Origin: Streptococcus suis
GTDB taxonomy: Bacteria > Bacillota > Bacilli > Lactobacillales > Streptococcaceae
Assembly (NCBI RefSeq): GCF_024509555.1
Contig: NZ_JAMWEL010000008.1
Location: 1-64,000, forward strand
Length of the DNA: 64,000 nucleotides
Direction of reading: 5' to 3'
Part shown: positions 25,110-34,548 of the stretch, one piece after another
Position numbering within the stretch: the first letter of the stretch is position 1
Layout of the letters: every line of letters begins with the position of its first letter
Program-made: the position numbers and the translations under genes
The notes under the pieces: model-generated
The model's database searches: none
What the model saw: only the letters and a program-made list of their open reading frames with translations
Told to the model about the DNA's origin: nothing

Positions 25110-27434
25110 ATGGCAAAAACAAGTAAAAAAGGAAAGGCGACCCGCAGGCCAACCAAGGCAGAACAAGCCCAGCAGGAAAAGGTAAAAAACATCACCCTAA
25201 GGGTGGCTGGTATACTTGTTGTCCTCTTTGCTGCTATTCGTTTGGGAGCGTTTGGGGTAACGAGCTATAATTTACTACGTTTGATGTTCGGTAGTGTCAC
25301 CTACCTAGTTTTGGTGGGTGCGTTTATCCTCCTCTTTGCACCGACTCGGATTCGAAGCCGCAAGGGGACCATTTCGGGATTTTGTTTTCTTCTTATCGGT
25401 CTTCTAATCGAATTTCAGGCTTATTTGGATTTAGGTTATAAAGGAAGTGACTTATTCAACCAGACCTTCAAATTTATCTTGAGCGATTTATCAAAGTTTC
25501 AGGTGACCAACTTTGCTGGTGGTGGCTTGCTGGGCAGTATCTTTTATTGGCCGGTGTCCGTTCTCTTTGCCAATGCTGGTGCCTTCTTCATCGGATTCTT
25601 GATCCTGGCCTTTGGGATTTTTAAGTTAGGTCCATGGTCTGTCTATGATGTGGCGGATGGCTTGTCACTGGCTAAGGATAAGTTGGCTGAGGGGCAGGCA
25701 AAAAGGGCAGAGCTTCGTGAGATTAAGCGGGCTGAACGAGAAGAAAAACGTCAGCTAGAATTGGCTCGTCTTGAGGAAAAAAGAGAAAACCAGACGATTG
25801 AGATTGATGATCGGAGGATTGATCTTGAAACTGGGGAAATTCTAGAGGAAGAAGTTTCTCAAGTTCCAATTATTTCAGGCTATGATAGTCACGTGGAAGA
25901 TGAATTCCCAGTTATGCTGGTGGAGGATGAGGAAGAAATTTCCACCCAGAGTCAGTCTATTGCTGAAGATGATGGCCAAGATTTTCAGATTGATTTCAAA
26001 CCCAAGAAGAATTTGGTTTACAAACTACCGTCCATTGACCTCTTTGCACCGGTCAAATCAAAAGGACAAGGAAACGAGAAGAAAATAGTCCGACAAAATA
26101 TCAAGGTTTTGGAAGATACCTTTGCCAGCTTTGGCATAAAAGTTGTGGTGGAACGAGCAGAAATCGGTCCATCCGTAACCCGTTATGAATTAAAGCCGGC
26201 TGTCGGTGTGCGGGTCAATCGGATTTCCAATCTGGCTGATGATTTGGCTTTGGCACTGGCTGCTAAGGATGTCCGGATTGAGGCACCGATTCCTGGTAAA
26301 TCTTTGGTTGGTATCGAAGTGCCAAACTCAGAAGTGGCCATGGTTCCTTTCCGCGAACTTTGGGAACAATCCAAGACAGATGCTAGCAAGCTATTAGAAA
26401 TTCCACTTGGTAAGGCAGTCAATGGTTCAGTTCGTTCCTTTGATTTGACTAAAATGCCCCATCTTTTGGTCGCTGGTTCAACTGGTTCAGGGAAATCCGT
26501 TGCAGTTAATGGTATTATCTCTTCTATTTTGATGAAGGCAGGACCTGACCAGGTCAAATTTATGATGATTGATCCTAAAATGGTTGAATTGTCCGTCTAT
26601 AACGATATTCCCCATTTGCTTATTCCAGTAGTGACCAATCCGCGCAAGGCAGCTCGGGCCTTGCAAAAAGTCGTGGACGAAATGGAAAATCGCTATGAGC
26701 TCTTTAGTCATATCGGTGTGCGCAATTTGGAAGGCTACAATGCCAAGGTAGAAGAGTTTAACAGTCGTTCAGAAGAGAAACAAATTCCATTGCCTCTGAT
26801 TGTCGTCATTGTCGATGAGTTGGCAGACCTCATGATGGTGGCCAGCAAGGAAGTGGAGGATGCCATTATTCGATTGGGACAAAAAGCTCGTGCAGCTGGG
26901 ATTCACATGATTCTTGCGACCCAACGACCATCTGTAGATGTTATCTCTGGTCTAATAAAGGCCAATGTGCCATCTCGTGTTGCCTTTGCGGTCGCTTCTG
27001 GAACAGATTCGCGAACCATCTTGGGAGAAAATGGAGCGGAGAAACTCTTGGGTCGTGGAGATATGCTCTTCCATCCTATTGGAGAGTCTGCACCCGTTCG
27101 ATTACAAGGTTCCTTTATTTCCGATGATGATGTTGAACGCATTGTCAACTTTGTCAAGGAACAAGCAGACGCTGATTATGATGAAACCTTCGACCCTGGA
27201 GAAGTTGCAGACGGTGACGGAGAATCTGGTTTTGGAGATGAGGGTGGAGATCCACTCTTCAATGAAGCGCGTGCTTTGGTAGTGGAAACTCAGAAAGCCA
27301 GTGCTTCTATGATCCAACGACGCTTGTCTGTCGGCTTTAACCGAGCAACCAGACTAATGGAAGAGTTGGAAGCAGCAGGGGTTATTGGTCCCGCAGAAGG
27401 CACCAAACCCAGAAAGGTATTGGAAACAAAGTAA
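25110..27434 (+). CDS. ftsK: DNA translocase FtsK/SpoIIIE
   Basis: A 774-residue septal DNA pump that clears chromosome ends during division and delivers dimers to Xer recombination. Four N-terminal membrane helices (about 30-190) are followed by a charged linker (200-330), the motor domain with Walker [14 protein letters not shown] and Walker [37 protein letters not shown], and the C-terminal gamma winged helix ([23 protein letters not shown]) that reads KOPS-type sites. Length is normal for streptococci. Its stop overlaps the next start by one base (TAATG). Confidence 0.96.
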   Translation: MAKTSKKGKATRRPTKAEQAQQEKVKNITLRVAGILVVLFAAIRLGAFGVTSYNLLRLMFGSVTYLVLVGAFILLFAPTRIRSRKGTISGFCFLLIGLLIEFQAYLDLGYKGSDLFNQTFKFILSDLSKFQVTNFAGGGLLGSIFYWPVSVLFANAGAFFIGFLILAFGIFKLGPWSVYDVADGLSLAKDKLAEGQAKRAELREIKRAEREEKRQLELARLEEKRENQTIEIDDRRIDLETGEILEEEVSQVPIISGYDSHVEDEFPVMLVEDEEEISTQSQSIAEDDGQDFQIDFKPKKNLVYKLPSIDLFAPVKSKGQGNEKKIVRQNIKVLEDTFASFGIKVVVERAEIGPSVTRYELKPAVGVRVNRISNLADDLALALAAKDVRIEAPIPGKSLVGIEVPNSEVAMVPFRELWEQSKTDASKLLEIPLGKAVNGSVRSFDLTKMPHLLVAGSTGSGKSVAVNGIISSILMKAGPDQVKFMMIDPKMVELSVYNDIPHLLIPVVTNPRKAARALQKVVDEMENRYELFSHIGVRNLEGYNAKVEEFNSRSEEKQIPLPLIVVIVDELADLMMVASKEVEDAIIRLGQKARAAGIHMILATQRPSVDVISGLIKANVPSRVAFAVASGTDSRTILGENGAEKLLGRGDMLFHPIGESAPVRLQGSFISDDDVERIVNFVKEQADADYDETFDPGEVADGDGESGFGDEGGDPLFNEARALVVETQKASASMIQRRLSVGFNRATRLMEELEAAGVIGPAEGTKPRKVLETK

Positions 27435-27820
27435 TGAAATTTGAAGCAGTCCACCATATTGCCATCATCGGCAGCAATTATGAACGAACACGAGAGTTCT
27501 ATGTAGAAAAATTAGGCTTTGAGCAGTTAGATGAACATATCCGACCAGAAAAAAATGACATTCTCTTCAATGTCAAAAAAGGAAATATGGTCTTGGAAAT
27601 TTTTATCAAGCCGGATGCGCCTCTTCGTCCAGCCATGCCCAATCCAGAACACACTGGGCTTCGCCATCTAGCATTTAAAGTGGCTGATGTGGAGGCTTGT
27701 TTGAAAGAATTTGACCGTTTAGCTATTCGACATGAATCTATTCGGACAGATGATTTTGACGGGAAGAAGATGGCCTTCTTCTTTGATCCAGATGGTTTGC
27801 CATTAGAAATTCATGAATAA
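27434..27820 (+). CDS. VOC (glyoxalase/dioxygenase-fold) family protein
   Basis: A 128-residue two-module VOC protein. The metal-ligand pattern is visible: His at AVHHIAIIGSNY, Glu at MVLEIFIKP, His in GLRHLAFKV and Glu in GLPLEIHE. This fits a single-domain glyoxalase-I-like or unassigned VOC enzyme. It overlaps ftsK by one base, so translation is coupled, though no functional link is obvious. The exact reaction is not known. Confidence 0.85.
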   Translation: MKFEAVHHIAIIGSNYERTREFYVEKLGFEQLDEHIRPEKNDILFNVKKGNMVLEIFIKPDAPLRPAMPNPEHTGLRHLAFKVADVEACLKEFDRLAIRHESIRTDDFDGKKMAFFFDPDGLPLEIHE

Positions 27821-27822
27821 AA

Positions 27823-27855
27823 AGAGCCCCTTGTAACAGTGAGTTACAGGGGGCT
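27823..27855. terminator. Bidirectional terminator
   Basis: AGCCCCTTGTAAC pairs with GTTACAGGGGGCT around AGTGA (one G-U), flanked by A-rich and T-rich ends. It separates the VOC gene from the convergent membrane-protein gene. Confidence 0.82.
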
Positions 27856-27860
27856 TTGTT

Positions 27861-28229
27861 CTAGGATTTGAGTGTCAATACAGCAATGACTAGAGCCAGA
27901 TACATGAAAAATGTCAAAATGAAACCGGAACGCCAAAAAATTTTAAAAAATCTTTTGTATGAAAAACTTTTTCTGATGAGAAGGAAAAAAAGGCTGATAG
28001 AGAGGGCTAGGATTGATAGGGCTAAGATAAGGTAAGGAAGTAGGCTGTTGTAATACATTTTATCTGAAATGAGATAAAATTCAAAAGCAAACATGGGGAA
28101 AGCAATATCTGCGAAATTTCCACCACGTTTTTGCAAGCCAAATATTTTGACAAAGATAATTGAAATGGTCAATGTGAGAACTACAAATGACACCGCGGCA
28201 ATTTTTAGAAATAGAATTGATTCAAACAT
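27861..28229 (-). CDS. Small four-helix membrane protein (DUF3397-like)
   Basis: A 122-residue membrane protein with four hydrophobic segments (about residues 8-28, 42-62, 65-85 and 100-120) joined by short basic loops such as LIRKSFSYKRFFKIFWRSG. The size and layout resemble DUF3397 proteins of Bacilli, but this rests on pattern only. It is transcribed on its own, away from rplK, starting at 28229. Function unknown. Confidence 0.68.
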   Translation of the reverse strand: MFESILFLKIAAVSFVVLTLTISIIFVKIFGLQKRGGNFADIAFPMFAFEFYLISDKMYYNSLLPYLILALSILALSISLFFLLIRKSFSYKRFFKIFWRSGFILTFFMYLALVIAVLTLKS

Positions 28230-28272
28230 ACTCTAATTTTATAAAAAATGCTTGGAAAAGTAAACATAAAGC

Positions 28273-28300
28273 TTGCATTTCTTTAAAAATCGTGTATAAT
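28273..28300 (+). promoter_or_regulatory. Promoter of the rplK-rplA operon
   Basis: TTGCAT (28273-28278), a 16-bp spacer and a perfect TATAAT (28295-28300). It drives the two ribosomal-protein genes and leaves a leader of about 75 nt. Confidence 0.75.
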
Positions 28301-28327
28301 GAAAAGGTATGTGTATAACACATATTT

Positions 28328-28364
28328 GTGGGAGGTAAAAATCTGTAATTACCGCCAAAACCAC
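28328..28364 (+). promoter_or_regulatory. Structured leader before rplK, likely L1 autoregulatory site
   Basis: GTGG (28328-28331) pairs with CCAC (28361-28364) and GGTAA (28334-28338) with TTACC (28349-28353). The stems are joined by an asymmetric internal loop (GA against GCCAAAA). Ribosomal protein L1 recognises a two-stem RNA with an asymmetric loop on 23S rRNA and on its own mRNA; the leader position before rplK-rplA fits feedback by L1. No terminator is present, so control would be on translation. Confidence 0.6.
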
Positions 28365-28383
28365 AATAGGAGGATTTTATATC

Positions 28384-28809
28384 ATGGCTAAAAAAGTCGA
28401 AAAACTCGTAAAACTTCAAATTCCTGCAGGTAAAGCTACTCCAGCTCCACCAGTCGGACCAGCACTTGGTCAAGCAGGTATCAACATCATGGGATTCACT
28501 AAAGAGTTTAACGCTCGTACAGCTGACCAAGCTGGTTTGATCATCCCAGTCGTTATCTCTGTGTATGAAGATAAATCATTCACTTTCGTGACTAAAACAC
28601 CACCGGCTGCTGTTCTTTTGAAAAAAGCTGCAGGTGTTGAAAAAGGTTCAGGTACTCCAAACAAAACTAAAGTTGCAACAGTTACTCGTGCACAAGTACA
28701 AGAAATTGCTGAAACTAAAATGCCTGACTTGAACGCTGCATCTCTTGAAGCTGCGATTCGTATGATCGAAGGTACCGCTCGTTCTATGGGATTCACTGTT
28801 GCTGACTAA
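28384..28809 (+). CDS. rplK: 50S ribosomal protein L11
   Basis: L11 (141 residues) forms the GTPase-associated centre on 23S rRNA. It shows the family start [44 protein letters not shown], and the C-terminal RNA-binding domain with a Pro-rich hinge ([14 protein letters not shown]). AGGAGG at 28368-28373 is the ribosome binding site. Codon use is strongly biased, as in highly expressed genes. rplA follows after 43 bp. Confidence 0.98.
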   Translation: MAKKVEKLVKLQIPAGKATPAPPVGPALGQAGINIMGFTKEFNARTADQAGLIIPVVISVYEDKSFTFVTKTPPAAVLLKKAAGVEKGSGTPNKTKVATVTRAQVQEIAETKMPDLNAASLEAAIRMIEGTARSMGFTVAD

Positions 28810-28852
28810 TAAGTAGCACCCAAGATTATCTGATTACAAGGAGACATATAAA

Positions 28853-29542
28853 ATGGCTAAAAAAAGCAAAAACTTGCGTGCTGCTCTTGAGAAAATCGAC
28901 AGCACAAAATTGTACAGCGTAGAAGAAGCTGTTGCTCTTGCAAAAGAAACTAACTTCGCTAAATTTGACGCATCAGTTGAAGTTGCTTACAACTTGAATA
29001 TCGACGTTCGTAAAGCAGACCAACAAATCCGTGGTGCAATGGTATTGCCAAACGGTACTGGTAAAACTGCTCGCGTTCTTGTTTTCGCACGCGGTGCTAA
29101 AGCAGAAGAAGCAAAAGCTGCTGGTGCAGACTTTGTTGGTGAAGATGACCTCGTTGCTAAAATCAACGGTGGTTGGTTGGACTTCGACGTTGTTATCGCA
29201 ACTCCAGATATGATGGCTGTTGTTGGACGTCTTGGTCGCGTACTTGGTCCACGTAACTTGATGCCAAACCCTAAAACTGGTACAGTAACAATGGATGTTG
29301 CTAAAGCAGTTGAAGAGTCTAAAGGTGGTAAAATCACTTACCGTGCTGACAAAGCAGGTATCGTACAAGCTCTTATCGGTAAAGTATCATTTGACGCTGA
29401 CAAACTCGTTGAAAACTTCAAAGCTTTCCACGATGTAATGGCTAAAGCTAAACCAGCTACAGCTAAAGGTACTTACATGACTTCAGTATCTATCACAACA
29501 ACACAAGGTGTTGGTATCAAAGTTGATCCTAACTCACTTTAA
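28853..29542 (+). CDS. rplA: 50S ribosomal protein L1
   Basis: L1 (229 residues) forms the mobile stalk that helps deacylated tRNA leave the E site, and in many bacteria represses its own operon. The family segments [40 protein letters not shown] and the C-terminal [15 protein letters not shown] are present. Codon use is as biased as in rplK. It ends at a good terminator, so rplK-rplA form a two-gene operon. Confidence 0.98.
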   Translation: MAKKSKNLRAALEKIDSTKLYSVEEAVALAKETNFAKFDASVEVAYNLNIDVRKADQQIRGAMVLPNGTGKTARVLVFARGAKAEEAKAAGADFVGEDDLVAKINGGWLDFDVVIATPDMMAVVGRLGRVLGPRNLMPNPKTGTVTMDVAKAVEESKGGKITYRADKAGIVQALIGKVSFDADKLVENFKAFHDVMAKAKPATAKGTYMTSVSITTTQGVGIKVDPNSL

Positions 29543-29549
29543 TCAATAG

Positions 29550-29576
29550 AAAGATTGTCTATGGGCAATCTTTTTT
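29550..29576 (+). terminator. Terminator of rplK-rplA
   Basis: AAAGATTG (29550-29557) pairs with CAATCTTT (29566-29573), and six T in a row form the end. Confidence 0.9.
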
Positions 29577-29578
29577 AG

Positions 29579-29607
29579 TTGACATTCAATAAAACAAACT
29601 CTATAAT
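29579..29607 (+). promoter_or_regulatory. Consensus sigma-A promoter
   Basis: TTGACA (29579-29584), exactly 17 bp, and TATAAT (29602-29607) match the consensus at all 12 positions. It starts right after the rplA terminator and drives the next two genes. Confidence 0.85.
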
Positions 29608-29636
29608 ATATGTAAAAAGTGATTGAGGAGGCAACT

Positions 29637-29924
29637 ATGAAGGTGACCCGTGAAGAATTTTATAGTCATCTTTCGGCGGTTTATCAGCTACCAGAGGATG
29701 CTATCACACCTGTTTTGCGTGAAAAGGTTTTTGAAACTGCAAAAGAGCTTGATCAAGTTGACAATCTCTACTTGCTTGCTGATCGATTGGGACGCTATGT
29801 TAATGCAGAGCTGACAGCCTTGACCTGTCATGCTCCTAAAGAATTGGTTCAACTCTCTCTTTACATTCAAAAACTTCAAAATCATTATCGAATGGCAAGT
29901 TTTATCCCAGGAAAGGTAGAATAA
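29637..29924 (+). CDS. Small helical protein of unknown function
   Basis: A 95-residue, all-helical, soluble protein. ATG 29637 is preferred (GAGGAGG at 29625-29631). It has no membrane span or Cys-rich motif; one Cys lies in ALTCHAPKELV. Size and helical character recall bacteriocin-immunity proteins (EntA_Immun type), but I see no diagnostic motif and no bacteriocin gene. It has a consensus-quality promoter, so it should be well expressed. The yghU-like gene follows after 6 bp. Confidence 0.6.
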   Translation: MKVTREEFYSHLSAVYQLPEDAITPVLREKVFETAKELDQVDNLYLLADRLGRYVNAELTALTCHAPKELVQLSLYIQKLQNHYRMASFIPGKVE

Positions 29925-29930
29925 TAACAG

Positions 29931-30716
29931 ATGACAGAATACACAAAACCACTGGTTTGGAAGTGGGAAGATGAAAATGACAATCGTTCAGGCAATCGTC
30001 CAACAGCAGGTAGCCGTTTTGAGCAAGCTTTACCAAAAGGAGACAAGCCCTTACAAGTTTATTCTCTGGGAACGCCGAATGGTATTAAGGTTGCCATTAT
30101 GTTGGAGGAGTTGAAAGAGTTAGGTATTTCAGAAGCTGATTATGACCTTTATCTCATCAATATCGGGCAGGGAGATCAGTTTGGATCAGATTTTGTAGAC
30201 ATCAATCCAAATTCAAAAATTCCAGCTCTTGTAGATTATTCTGAAGAAGAACCCGTTCGTGTCTTTGAATCAGCCAATATTCTCCTCTACTTGGCAGAAA
30301 AGTTTGACGCCTTCCTGCCAAAAGCTTGGGCGGAGCGGACAGAGGTTCTTAATTGGCTTTTCTGGCAAACTGGCGCCGCTCCATTTGTTGGTGGTGGGTT
30401 TGGACATTTTTTCCATTACGCTCCGACAGCACAGGAATATCCTATTAACCGATACGCTATGGAAACCAAGCGCCAATTAGATTTGTTGGATCAGTTGTTG
30501 GCGACTAGAGAATACATTGCTGGAAATAACTATACCATCGCAGATATTGCAATTTGGTCTTGGTATGGCCGTTTGATGCAAGGAGAATTATATCCAGGTT
30601 CAGCAGAATTTTTAGATGTTGAATCCTATAGTAATTTAAAATCATGGGTTGATAAAATAGCGATTAGACCTGCGGTTGTAAGAGGGCTAGCAGCTAAGTA
30701 CAAAGCTATTTTATGA
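29931..30716 (+). CDS. yghU: YghU-like glutathione S-transferase / disulfide-bond oxidoreductase
   Basis: A 261-residue protein of the Nu-class GST (YghU/YfcG) group. The thioredoxin-like N-terminal half holds LQVYSLGTPNGIKVAIMLEEL with the active-site Thr-Pro-Asn, then NPNSKIPALVD and VFESANILLYLAEKF. The helical C-terminal half includes YTIADIAIWSWYG. These enzymes reduce disulfides with glutathione, which streptococci take up or make with GshF. It is cotranscribed with the small helical protein. Confidence 0.9.
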   Translation: MTEYTKPLVWKWEDENDNRSGNRPTAGSRFEQALPKGDKPLQVYSLGTPNGIKVAIMLEELKELGISEADYDLYLINIGQGDQFGSDFVDINPNSKIPALVDYSEEEPVRVFESANILLYLAEKFDAFLPKAWAERTEVLNWLFWQTGAAPFVGGGFGHFFHYAPTAQEYPINRYAMETKRQLDLLDQLLATREYIAGNNYTIADIAIWSWYGRLMQGELYPGSAEFLDVESYSNLKSWVDKIAIRPAVVRGLAAKYKAIL

Positions 30717-30741
30717 TGGTGGAATAAGTTGTTTTGAAATG

Positions 30742-30772
30742 AAAGGAAATTTAGTAGAAATTTCCTTTTTTC
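30742..30772 (+). terminator. Terminator after yghU
   Basis: AAAGGAAATTT (30742-30752) pairs perfectly with AAATTTCCTTT (30758-30768) around AGTAG, followed by T and C. Confidence 0.85.
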
Positions 30773-30842
30773 TTGGAGATTTTTCTATAAAAAATTGTGA
30801 TTTTATGGTAGAATAGTAGGGATAAAATAGAGGAGAATGATG

Positions 30843-31574
30843 ATGAAACCTAAATACGAACGTATTCTAATCAAACTATCTGGAGAGGCTTTGGCTGGCG
30901 AACGTGGTGTCGGAATTGACCTAAAAACAGTTCAAGAAATGGCGAAAGAAATTCAGGAAGTAGCAGAATCAGGTATTCAAATTGCTCTTGTTATTGGTGG
31001 TGGTAACCTTTGGCGTGGAGAACCTGCTGCTGAAGCGGGTATGGATCGTGTGCAGGCAGATTATACGGGTATGCTTGGTACGGTGATGAATGCTCTTGTA
31101 ATGGCTGATTCCCTTAAACAACTTGGTGTGGATACCCGTGTGCAGACAGCGATTGCCATGCAGTCTGTGGCTGAGCCTTACATCCGTGGGCGTGCCCTAC
31201 GTCACCTTGAAAAAGGTCGGATTGTCATCTTCGGTGCTGGAATTGGTTCACCATACTTCTCAACAGATACAACAGCGGCTCTTCGTGCTGCAGAAATTGA
31301 AGCAGATGCAATCTTGATGGCTAAAAACGGAGTGGATGGTGTCTATAATGCCGATCCGAAAAAAGACGCCAATGCGGTTAAATTTAATGAATTAACCCAC
31401 CGTGAAGTTATCAGTCGTGGCTTGAAAATCATGGATGCAACAGCTTCAACACTTTCAATGGACAACGATATTGACTTGGTAGTCTTTAACATGAACGAGC
31501 CAGGCAATATTAAGCGTGTTGTATTTGGTGAACAAATCGGTACTACGGTTTCTAACTCTACAGAAGAAAAATAA
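30843..31574 (+). CDS. pyrH: UMP kinase
   Basis: PyrH phosphorylates UMP to UDP for nucleic acids and cell-wall sugar nucleotides. Three consecutive ATG codons begin at 30837; the third (30843) has proper spacing to AGGAG (30831-30835), giving 243 residues. The family shows in [40 protein letters not shown] and [18 protein letters not shown]. frr follows 27 bp downstream, the usual pairing. Confidence 0.97.
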   Translation: MKPKYERILIKLSGEALAGERGVGIDLKTVQEMAKEIQEVAESGIQIALVIGGGNLWRGEPAAEAGMDRVQADYTGMLGTVMNALVMADSLKQLGVDTRVQTAIAMQSVAEPYIRGRALRHLEKGRIVIFGAGIGSPYFSTDTTAALRAAEIEADAILMAKNGVDGVYNADPKKDANAVKFNELTHREVISRGLKIMDATASTLSMDNDIDLVVFNMNEPGNIKRVVFGEQIGTTVSNSTEEK

Positions 31575-31601
31575 AAGATAAAAAATAAAGAAGGAAGTCT
31601 T

Positions 31602-32159
31602 ATGTCTAAAGAAATTATTGCAAAAGCCCAAGAACGCATGAACCAATCGCATCAGAGTTTGGCTCGTGAATTTAGCCATATCCGTGCTGGTCGTGCCAAT
31701 GCTAGCTTGTTGGACCGTATCTCAGTAGAATACTACGGTGCGCCAACTCCCTTGAACCAGTTGGCTGGTATTACCGTTCCAGAAGCGCGTGTTCTCTTGA
31801 TTACACCATTTGACAAGTCAATCTTGAAGGATATTGAGCGTGCCCTGAACGCATCTGACCTTGGTTTAACACCACAGTCTGATGGTACTGTTATTCGCTT
31901 GGTTATTCCTGCATTGACAGAGGAAACGCGTAAAAACTTGGCTAAAGAAGTGAAAAAAGTGGGTGAAAACTCTAAAGTGGCTATCCGAAACATCCGTCGT
32001 GATGCTATGGACGAGGCTAAAAAAGCTGAAAAAGCTAAAGAAATCACGGAAGATGACTTGAAAACCCTTGAAAAAGATATTCAAAAAGTCACCGATGAAG
32101 CCATCAAGACAATTGACAAGATGACTGCCGACAAAGAAAAAGAATTGTTGGAAGTCTAA
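31602..32159 (+). CDS. frr: Ribosome recycling factor
   Basis: Frr (185 residues) splits the post-termination ribosome together with EF-G. The tRNA-mimic three-helix bundle is seen in [40 protein letters not shown] and the long charged helices [21 protein letters not shown]. Length is normal. It lies downstream of pyrH. A structured 130-bp gap separates it from cvfB. Confidence 0.98.
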   Translation: MSKEIIAKAQERMNQSHQSLAREFSHIRAGRANASLLDRISVEYYGAPTPLNQLAGITVPEARVLLITPFDKSILKDIERALNASDLGLTPQSDGTVIRLVIPALTEETRKNLAKEVKKVGENSKVAIRNIRRDAMDEAKKAEKAKEITEDDLKTLEKDIQKVTDEAIKTIDKMTADKEKELLEV

Positions 32160-32187
32160 TCGCTCGATTATACAGGATTCAATGCAA

Positions 32188-32269
32188 TTCATCACCGACC
32201 TGTCTAACTGAGGTGGTGAAACAAATAAGAAATCTAATGGAGGGGAGTTAGACAGGACTCCCCTCTTTT
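32188..32269 (+). other. Two hairpins with complementary loops between frr and cvfB
   Basis: Hairpin 1: TTCATCACC (32188-32196) with GGTGGTGAA (32212-32220), one T-G pair, 15-nt loop. Hairpin 2: GAGGGGAGT (32240-32248) with ACTCCCCTC (32257-32265), then TTTT, which is a terminator. CCTGTCTAAC in the first loop (32199-32208) is the exact reverse complement of GTTAGACAGG (32247-32256), which fills the second loop. They could form a kissing pair or an alternative long hairpin that would affect termination. Confidence 0.75.
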
Positions 32270-32289
32270 AGTCAGAAAGAAGAAAAATC

Positions 32290-33144
32290 ATGAATGATTT
32301 ATTAGCACACTATGTGGTTGGCCTAGTGACCGACCAAAATGACCAGTTTTACTTTGTTCAAAAAGAGGGACTGACCTTTGCTCTTTCAAAAGAAGAGGGA
32401 GAGTTCCAACTAGGGCAGTCTGTCAAGGGTTTCGCCTATACAGATATGAAGCAGAAACTGCGTTTGACCACTAAAGAAGTGGGAGCAAGCCGGACTAGCT
32501 TTGGTTGGGGAACAGTGACTGACGTTCGTAAAGACTTGGGTGTCTTTGTCGATACTGGTTTACCTGATAAGCAGGTGGTTGTTTCCTTGGATATTTTACC
32601 TGAAATCAAGGAATTGTGGCCTAAAAAAGGAGACCAACTCTATGTGAAATTGGATGTGGATAAGAAAGATCGTATCTGGGCTCTGCCAGCCTTTCAAGAA
32701 GATTTTCAAAAGATGGCAGGTCCTGCCTATGATAATATGCAGAACCAAACCTTACGTGCCATCGTTTACCGTTTGAAGATGACAGGGACCTTTGTCTATT
32801 TACCTGATAATAATATGCTTGGTTTCATCCATCCCAGCGAACGTTTTACTGAGCCACGTTTAGGTCAAGTCTTGGAGGCACGAGTGATTGGTTATCGGGC
32901 AGTTGACCGGACCTTGAACCTGTCTCTTAAACCACGTTCATTTGAGATGTTGGAAAATGATGCCCAGATGATTTTGACCTACCTGGAGAGCAGTGGGGGC
33001 TTTATGACCTTGAACGACAAGTCTACTCCGGAAGACATCAAGGCTACCTTTGGTATTTCCAAGGGACAATTTAAAAAAGCCCTGGGTGGTTTGATGAAGG
33101 CTGGTAAGGTCAAGCAAGATGAATTTGGAACGGAGTTGATCTAG
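32290..33144 (+). CDS. cvfB: S1-domain RNA-binding protein CvfB (YitL family)
   Basis: A 284-residue RNA-binding protein of the CvfB family, which controls virulence genes in staphylococci and has three S1-like folds plus a C-terminal winged helix. Visible parts are GWGTVTDVRKDLGVFVDTGLPDKQVVVS, the second S1 motif around MLGFIHPSERFTEPRLGQVLEARVIGYR, and the end STPEDIKATFGISKGQFKKALGGLMKAG. RNA targets in streptococci are not known. The preceding conditional-looking terminator suggests that its expression may be regulated. Confidence 0.92.
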   Translation: MNDLLAHYVVGLVTDQNDQFYFVQKEGLTFALSKEEGEFQLGQSVKGFAYTDMKQKLRLTTKEVGASRTSFGWGTVTDVRKDLGVFVDTGLPDKQVVVSLDILPEIKELWPKKGDQLYVKLDVDKKDRIWALPAFQEDFQKMAGPAYDNMQNQTLRAIVYRLKMTGTFVYLPDNNMLGFIHPSERFTEPRLGQVLEARVIGYRAVDRTLNLSLKPRSFEMLENDAQMILTYLESSGGFMTLNDKSTPEDIKATFGISKGQFKKALGGLMKAGKVKQDEFGTELI

Positions 33145-33147
33145 CTG

Positions 33148-34068
33148 ATGAGAGTCTATATTGCTGGAAGTGGTGCCATGGGTTGCCGTTTTGGCTATCA
33201 GTTATCAAAGACAAACCATGAAGTGATTTTGTTGGATAATTGGGACGCTCATATCGAGGCAATTCGTGAAAATGGTCTGAAGGTGACGGGAGATTTTGAT
33301 GAGACTGTTCAATTACCAATTATGAAGCCGACAGAGGCGACGGAAGTAGCTGACCTGATCATTCTCTTAACCAAGGCGGATCAGTTGCCCAAGATGTTGC
33401 GGGATATTAAGGGGATCATTGGTAAAAAGACCAAGGTTCTCAGTCTCTTGAATGGGCTGGGGCATGCCACCACCATGCGCCGATATGTACCTGATGAGAG
33501 TATTATGGTTGGTGTAACGATTTGGTTGGCTGGACTTAGGGGACCAGGTCATGTTCATTTGGAGGGGCCGGGTTCTATCGCCGTACAGAATATGGTTGGC
33601 GATAGTCAGTCAGTAGAAGGCATCGTTGACATGTTTAATGAAGCTGGACTCAATGCTACTTATGACGACCACGTCATCAATGCCATTTGGCAAAAAGCTT
33701 GTGTCAATGGAACTATGAATCCGACTTGTACAGTTTTGAATTGTACCATTGGAGAACTCTTCGGGACCGAGGGCGGACTCAATCTGGTACAAGGTATTTT
33801 CAAGGAATTTATCGCCGTAGCCAAGTCAGAGACAGATGGAATTGATGAGGCAGCAATTTGGAAATACATCATGGACACATCGAAAAAGGCTTCCAATCAT
33901 TACCCATCCATGCATCAGGATTTGGTACAAAATGGTCGCAAGACAGAAATTGATTACTTGAATGGAGCTGTCGTTTTTAAAGGCAAGCGAGCAGGTATTC
34001 CAACTCCTTATTGCCAAATGATTACAGAGATGATTCATGCAAAAGAGGCCATGCTTGGGTTGAGATAG
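33148..34068 (+). CDS. Ketopantoate reductase family protein (PanE/ApbA)
   Basis: A 306-residue NADPH-dependent reductase. The Rossmann motif is IAGSGAMGCRFGYQL. The family Lys is in NAIWQKACVNGTMNPTC, and the C-terminal helical domain has SMHQDLVQNGRKTEIDYLNGAVV. The usual reaction makes pantoate for coenzyme A, but streptococci often lack the rest of the pathway, so a different 2-keto acid is possible. It starts 3 bp after cvfB and 9 bp before the next gene. Confidence 0.88.
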   Translation: MRVYIAGSGAMGCRFGYQLSKTNHEVILLDNWDAHIEAIRENGLKVTGDFDETVQLPIMKPTEATEVADLIILLTKADQLPKMLRDIKGIIGKKTKVLSLLNGLGHATTMRRYVPDESIMVGVTIWLAGLRGPGHVHLEGPGSIAVQNMVGDSQSVEGIVDMFNEAGLNATYDDHVINAIWQKACVNGTMNPTCTVLNCTIGELFGTEGGLNLVQGIFKEFIAVAKSETDGIDEAAIWKYIMDTSKKASNHYPSMHQDLVQNGRKTEIDYLNGAVVFKGKRAGIPTPYCQMITEMIHAKEAMLGLR

Positions 34069-34077
34069 GAGAGTGCT

Positions 34078-34536
34078 ATGCTGATTGAAGTAGATACGAT
34101 AGAAGACTACATGGCCGCCTTGCCAGACAATCGCAGAGAGGCAGTTGAAAGGCTTCATCAGGTGATTGTTAAGCATTTGCCTGCTGGTTTTGAGGTCGGT
34201 GTGCTGGGTGGGATGATTAATTATTACGTCCCCCTGTCAGCCTATCCAAATGGCTATCATTGTACACCTGGGGAACCCTTACCCTTCTTGGCTTTAGCTT
34301 CACAAAAGACTCATATTGCCCTCTATCATATGGGAATTTATATGGATAAGGAATTGAATGACTGGTTTGTAGAAAAGTATCAGGAACAGGTTCCGACTAA
34401 ATTGGATATGGGTAAATCCTGCGTTCGCATGAAAAATCCCAAGAATATTCCTTATGAATTGATTGGCCAATTGGTGAGTAAGATGTCTATGGAGAGATAT
34501 ATTGAGATTTATGAAGAAAATCATATTAGAAAGTGA
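34078..34536 (+). CDS. DUF1801 domain protein
   Basis: A 152-residue soluble protein of the DUF1801 (YdhG-like) family: IEDYMAALPDNRREAVERLHQVI, FEVGVLGGMINYYVPLSAYPNG, and later LASQKTHIALYHMGIYMDKELNDWF with KSCVRMKNPKNIPYELIGQLV. The family is of SufE/frataxin-like fold and unassigned function. It is the last gene of the cvfB-panE group, 12 bp before the first carboxypeptidase gene. Confidence 0.8.
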   Translation: MLIEVDTIEDYMAALPDNRREAVERLHQVIVKHLPAGFEVGVLGGMINYYVPLSAYPNGYHCTPGEPLPFLALASQKTHIALYHMGIYMDKELNDWFVEKYQEQVPTKLDMGKSCVRMKNPKNIPYELIGQLVSKMSMERYIEIYEENHIRK

Positions 34537-34548
34537 GATTTTAGTGTT

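Noticed and set aside
24967-25185. A 72-codon open frame across the start of ftsK
   Set aside because: It overlaps the sus operon terminator and the ftsK start in another frame, and its composition is just that of ftsK read out of frame.
28222-28530. Minus-strand open frame over the rplK leader and start
   Set aside because: It is antisense to a conserved ribosomal gene and its leader, with no binding site; the Cys/Trp-rich product is typical of shadow frames.
29637-29924. Bacteriocin immunity gene
   Set aside because: Only size and helical character fit; no bacteriocin precursor, double-glycine leader or transporter is close, so it is left as unknown.
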